Below, piece after piece: positions 6,403 through 7,010 of a DNA stretch of 7,010 bases. Position numbers and translations under genes: made by a program. The notes beneath the pieces were generated by a model. That model ran no database searches and was not told the DNA's origin. It saw only the letters and a program-made list of their open reading frames with translations. How positions within the stretch are numbered: position 1 is the first letter of the stretch; each line of letters begins with the position of its first letter. The stretch is taken from the NCBI GenBank assembly GCA_913060595.1, contig CAJXSA010000210.1, positions 1-7,010 on the forward strand, given 5' to 3'. This DNA is from an uncultured Ignavibacteria bacterium. Lineage in GTDB: Bacteria > Bacteroidota > Ignavibacteria > SZUA-365.

Positions 6403-6894
6403 ATGGATACGTCCGATTATGAATCGGTGGTCACGTTTCGTGAGAAATTCCGTGTGCTGCTGGAAGGACTCACCACGTCGATCCCGTCCGCACTGCGTCC
6501 CCTGCAGGAGCTGAACGAGGAACAGAAAATCGCGACCGAACTGCTGGCGCTGTCCATACAGCTCGGCAGCATCCTGCAGTGTCCCGCACTGCGCGTGGAT
6601 GAAAAGACCATCAACGAGTACCGCGCGGCGCTCGACGCCGCCGTGCCGGGCGTCGGCGATTTCGCGGCGTCGCTGACCGTGCGCTGCCTGCAATTCGTGG
6701 TAGATTACGGGGAGGCGCTGCGCGAATGCGAACAGCGCGGCATGGACGAGGCCGATTCCCCCCGCGCGCGCATGGCCGCCATCGGCATGGCGCGCTGCTA
6801 CAGCCGCATCGTCCTGGAATTCGTGCGCGAGGTGGAGGCGCGCCTCCAGCAGCTGGAACACCCCCAGCCCTGGCCCGTCGGCTTCCATCTCTGA
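6403..6894 (+). CDS. Hypothetical helical cytosolic protein, 163 residues
   Basis: I do not recognise this protein. It has no signal peptide and no membrane segment. It appears almost wholly alpha-helical and acidic overall, with amphipathic stretches such as FREKFRVLLEGL (12-23), EEQKIATELLALSIQLGSIL (39-58), a segment at about 88-109 and RIVLEFVREVEARLQQLE at 135-152. The last of these could support dimerisation. Cysteines at 60, 95, 109 and 132 are not arranged in a known metal motif. ATG 6403 is chosen because GAGGAGG lies 6 bases upstream; an in-frame GTG at 6373 would lie in the leader. The gene has its own consensus promoter between two terminators, so it is probably a single-gene transcript that is well expressed unless repressed. 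Base composition matches its neighbours, with no sign of recent transfer. Coding status is well supported; function is unknown. Confidence 0.82.
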   Translation: MDTSDYESVVTFREKFRVLLEGLTTSIPSALRPLQELNEEQKIATELLALSIQLGSILQCPALRVDEKTINEYRAALDAAVPGVGDFAASLTVRCLQFVVDYGEALRECEQRGMDEADSPRARMAAIGMARCYSRIVLEFVREVEARLQQLEHPQPWPVGFHL

Positions 6895-6903
6895 CCGAAA
6901 TGA

Positions 6904-6932
6904 CAAAACCCATCGCGCTGCGATGGGTTTTG
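6904..6932. terminator. Two-way terminator between the hypothetical gene and tRNA-Gln
   Basis: CAAAACCCATCGC (6904-6916) and GCGATGGGTTTTG (6920-6932) form a perfect 13-bp stem around the 3-base loop GCT. On each strand the 3' arm ends in GGGTTTT, so it can stop transcription from both sides: the plus-strand gene ending at 6894 and the minus-strand tRNA ending at 6941. The terminal U run is short and partly inside the stem. Confidence 0.8.
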
Positions 6933-6940
6933 CTTTCCTG

Positions 6941-7010
6941 CTGCCCCTCTAGGGCTCGAACCTAGACTTTCCTGATCCAGAGTCAGGCGTGTTGCCAATT
7001 ACACCAAGGG
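6941..7010 (-). tRNA. tRNA-Gln (anticodon CTG), 5' end outside window
   Basis: The minus strand folds as a tRNA. The D arm is GTGT/ACAC with loop AATTGGCA. The anticodon arm is CCTGA/TCAGG with loop CTCTGGA, giving anticodon CTG at 6980-6978, which reads CAG (Gln). The variable loop is AAAGT, and the T arm is CTAGG/CCTAG with loop TTCGAGC. The 3' acceptor strand is AGGGGCA (6948-6942) with discriminator G at 6941. The visible 5' strand CCCT pairs with it, so only three acceptor bases (predicted TGC) lie beyond 7010, for a 73-base body. The next bases are CAG, not CCA, so CCA must be added by nucleotidyltransferase. Confidence 0.93.

Noticed and set aside
6941..7010. tRNA-Gln as an attachment site for an integrated element
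   Set aside because: No integrase, duplicated tRNA 3' end or composition shift is visible in the window.
1..7010. CRISPR array, insertion sequence, toxin-antitoxin or defence system
   Set aside because: No regularly spaced repeats, transposase motifs, terminal inverted repeats or defence-type domains were found.

Overview
The window is high-GC bacterial DNA carrying six protein genes on the plus strand, the first cut by the left edge, and one tRNA gene on the minus strand cut by the right edge. The best taxonomic clue is the protein at 4853-6247. It ends in a type IX secretion / FlgD-Ig-like C-terminal domain opening with NYPNPFNPATTI, preceded by a VIPVELLSFNA-type fibronectin-like module. 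This combination is typical of the Bacteroidota and neighbouring FCB phyla (Ignavibacteria, Kapabacteria, Rhodothermia and similar). The tRNA without an encoded CCA end fits. I cannot name the genus.

Layout. 1-276: the last 91 residues of a MobA/LicC-like nucleotidyltransferase. 277-459: a short gap with a Bacteroidota-type promoter (TTTG, 19 bases, TAGATTTG). 460-2355: an exported YcbB/LdtD-type L,D-transpeptidase. 2352-3527: a membrane-anchored two-[4Fe-4S] protein resembling the reductive dehalogenase (RdhA) core, overlapping the transpeptidase gene by 4 bases (ATGA). 3528-3683: an AT-rich promoter-like patch and two consecutive hairpins. 3684-4682: a membrane-anchored di-heme cytochrome c. 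4683-4852: a 170-base gap in which I see no convincing promoter or terminator. 4853-6247: a secreted Omp28/thioredoxin-like protein with a CPWC motif, ended by a perfect 13-bp-stem terminator. 6315-6402: a consensus sigma-70 promoter inside an inverted repeat, with a possible hairpin touching the ribosome binding site. 6403-6894: an unrecognised 163-residue, probably helical, cytosolic protein. 6904-6932: a two-way terminator shared with the converging tRNA-Gln(CTG) gene at 6941 to beyond 7010.

How the genes fit together. The transpeptidase and the Fe-S protein are probably translationally coupled, so one works on peptidoglycan outside the membrane while the other is a redox protein predicted to face the cytoplasm. 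The cytochrome and the CPWC protein add extracytoplasmic redox functions, but each has its own leader and nothing ties them into one pathway. The window looks like ordinary chromosomal sequence with no mobile element, CRISPR array or defence cassette. The points most worth following up are the coupled transpeptidase/RdhA-like pair and the self-contained regulatory unit in front of the unknown 163-residue protein.
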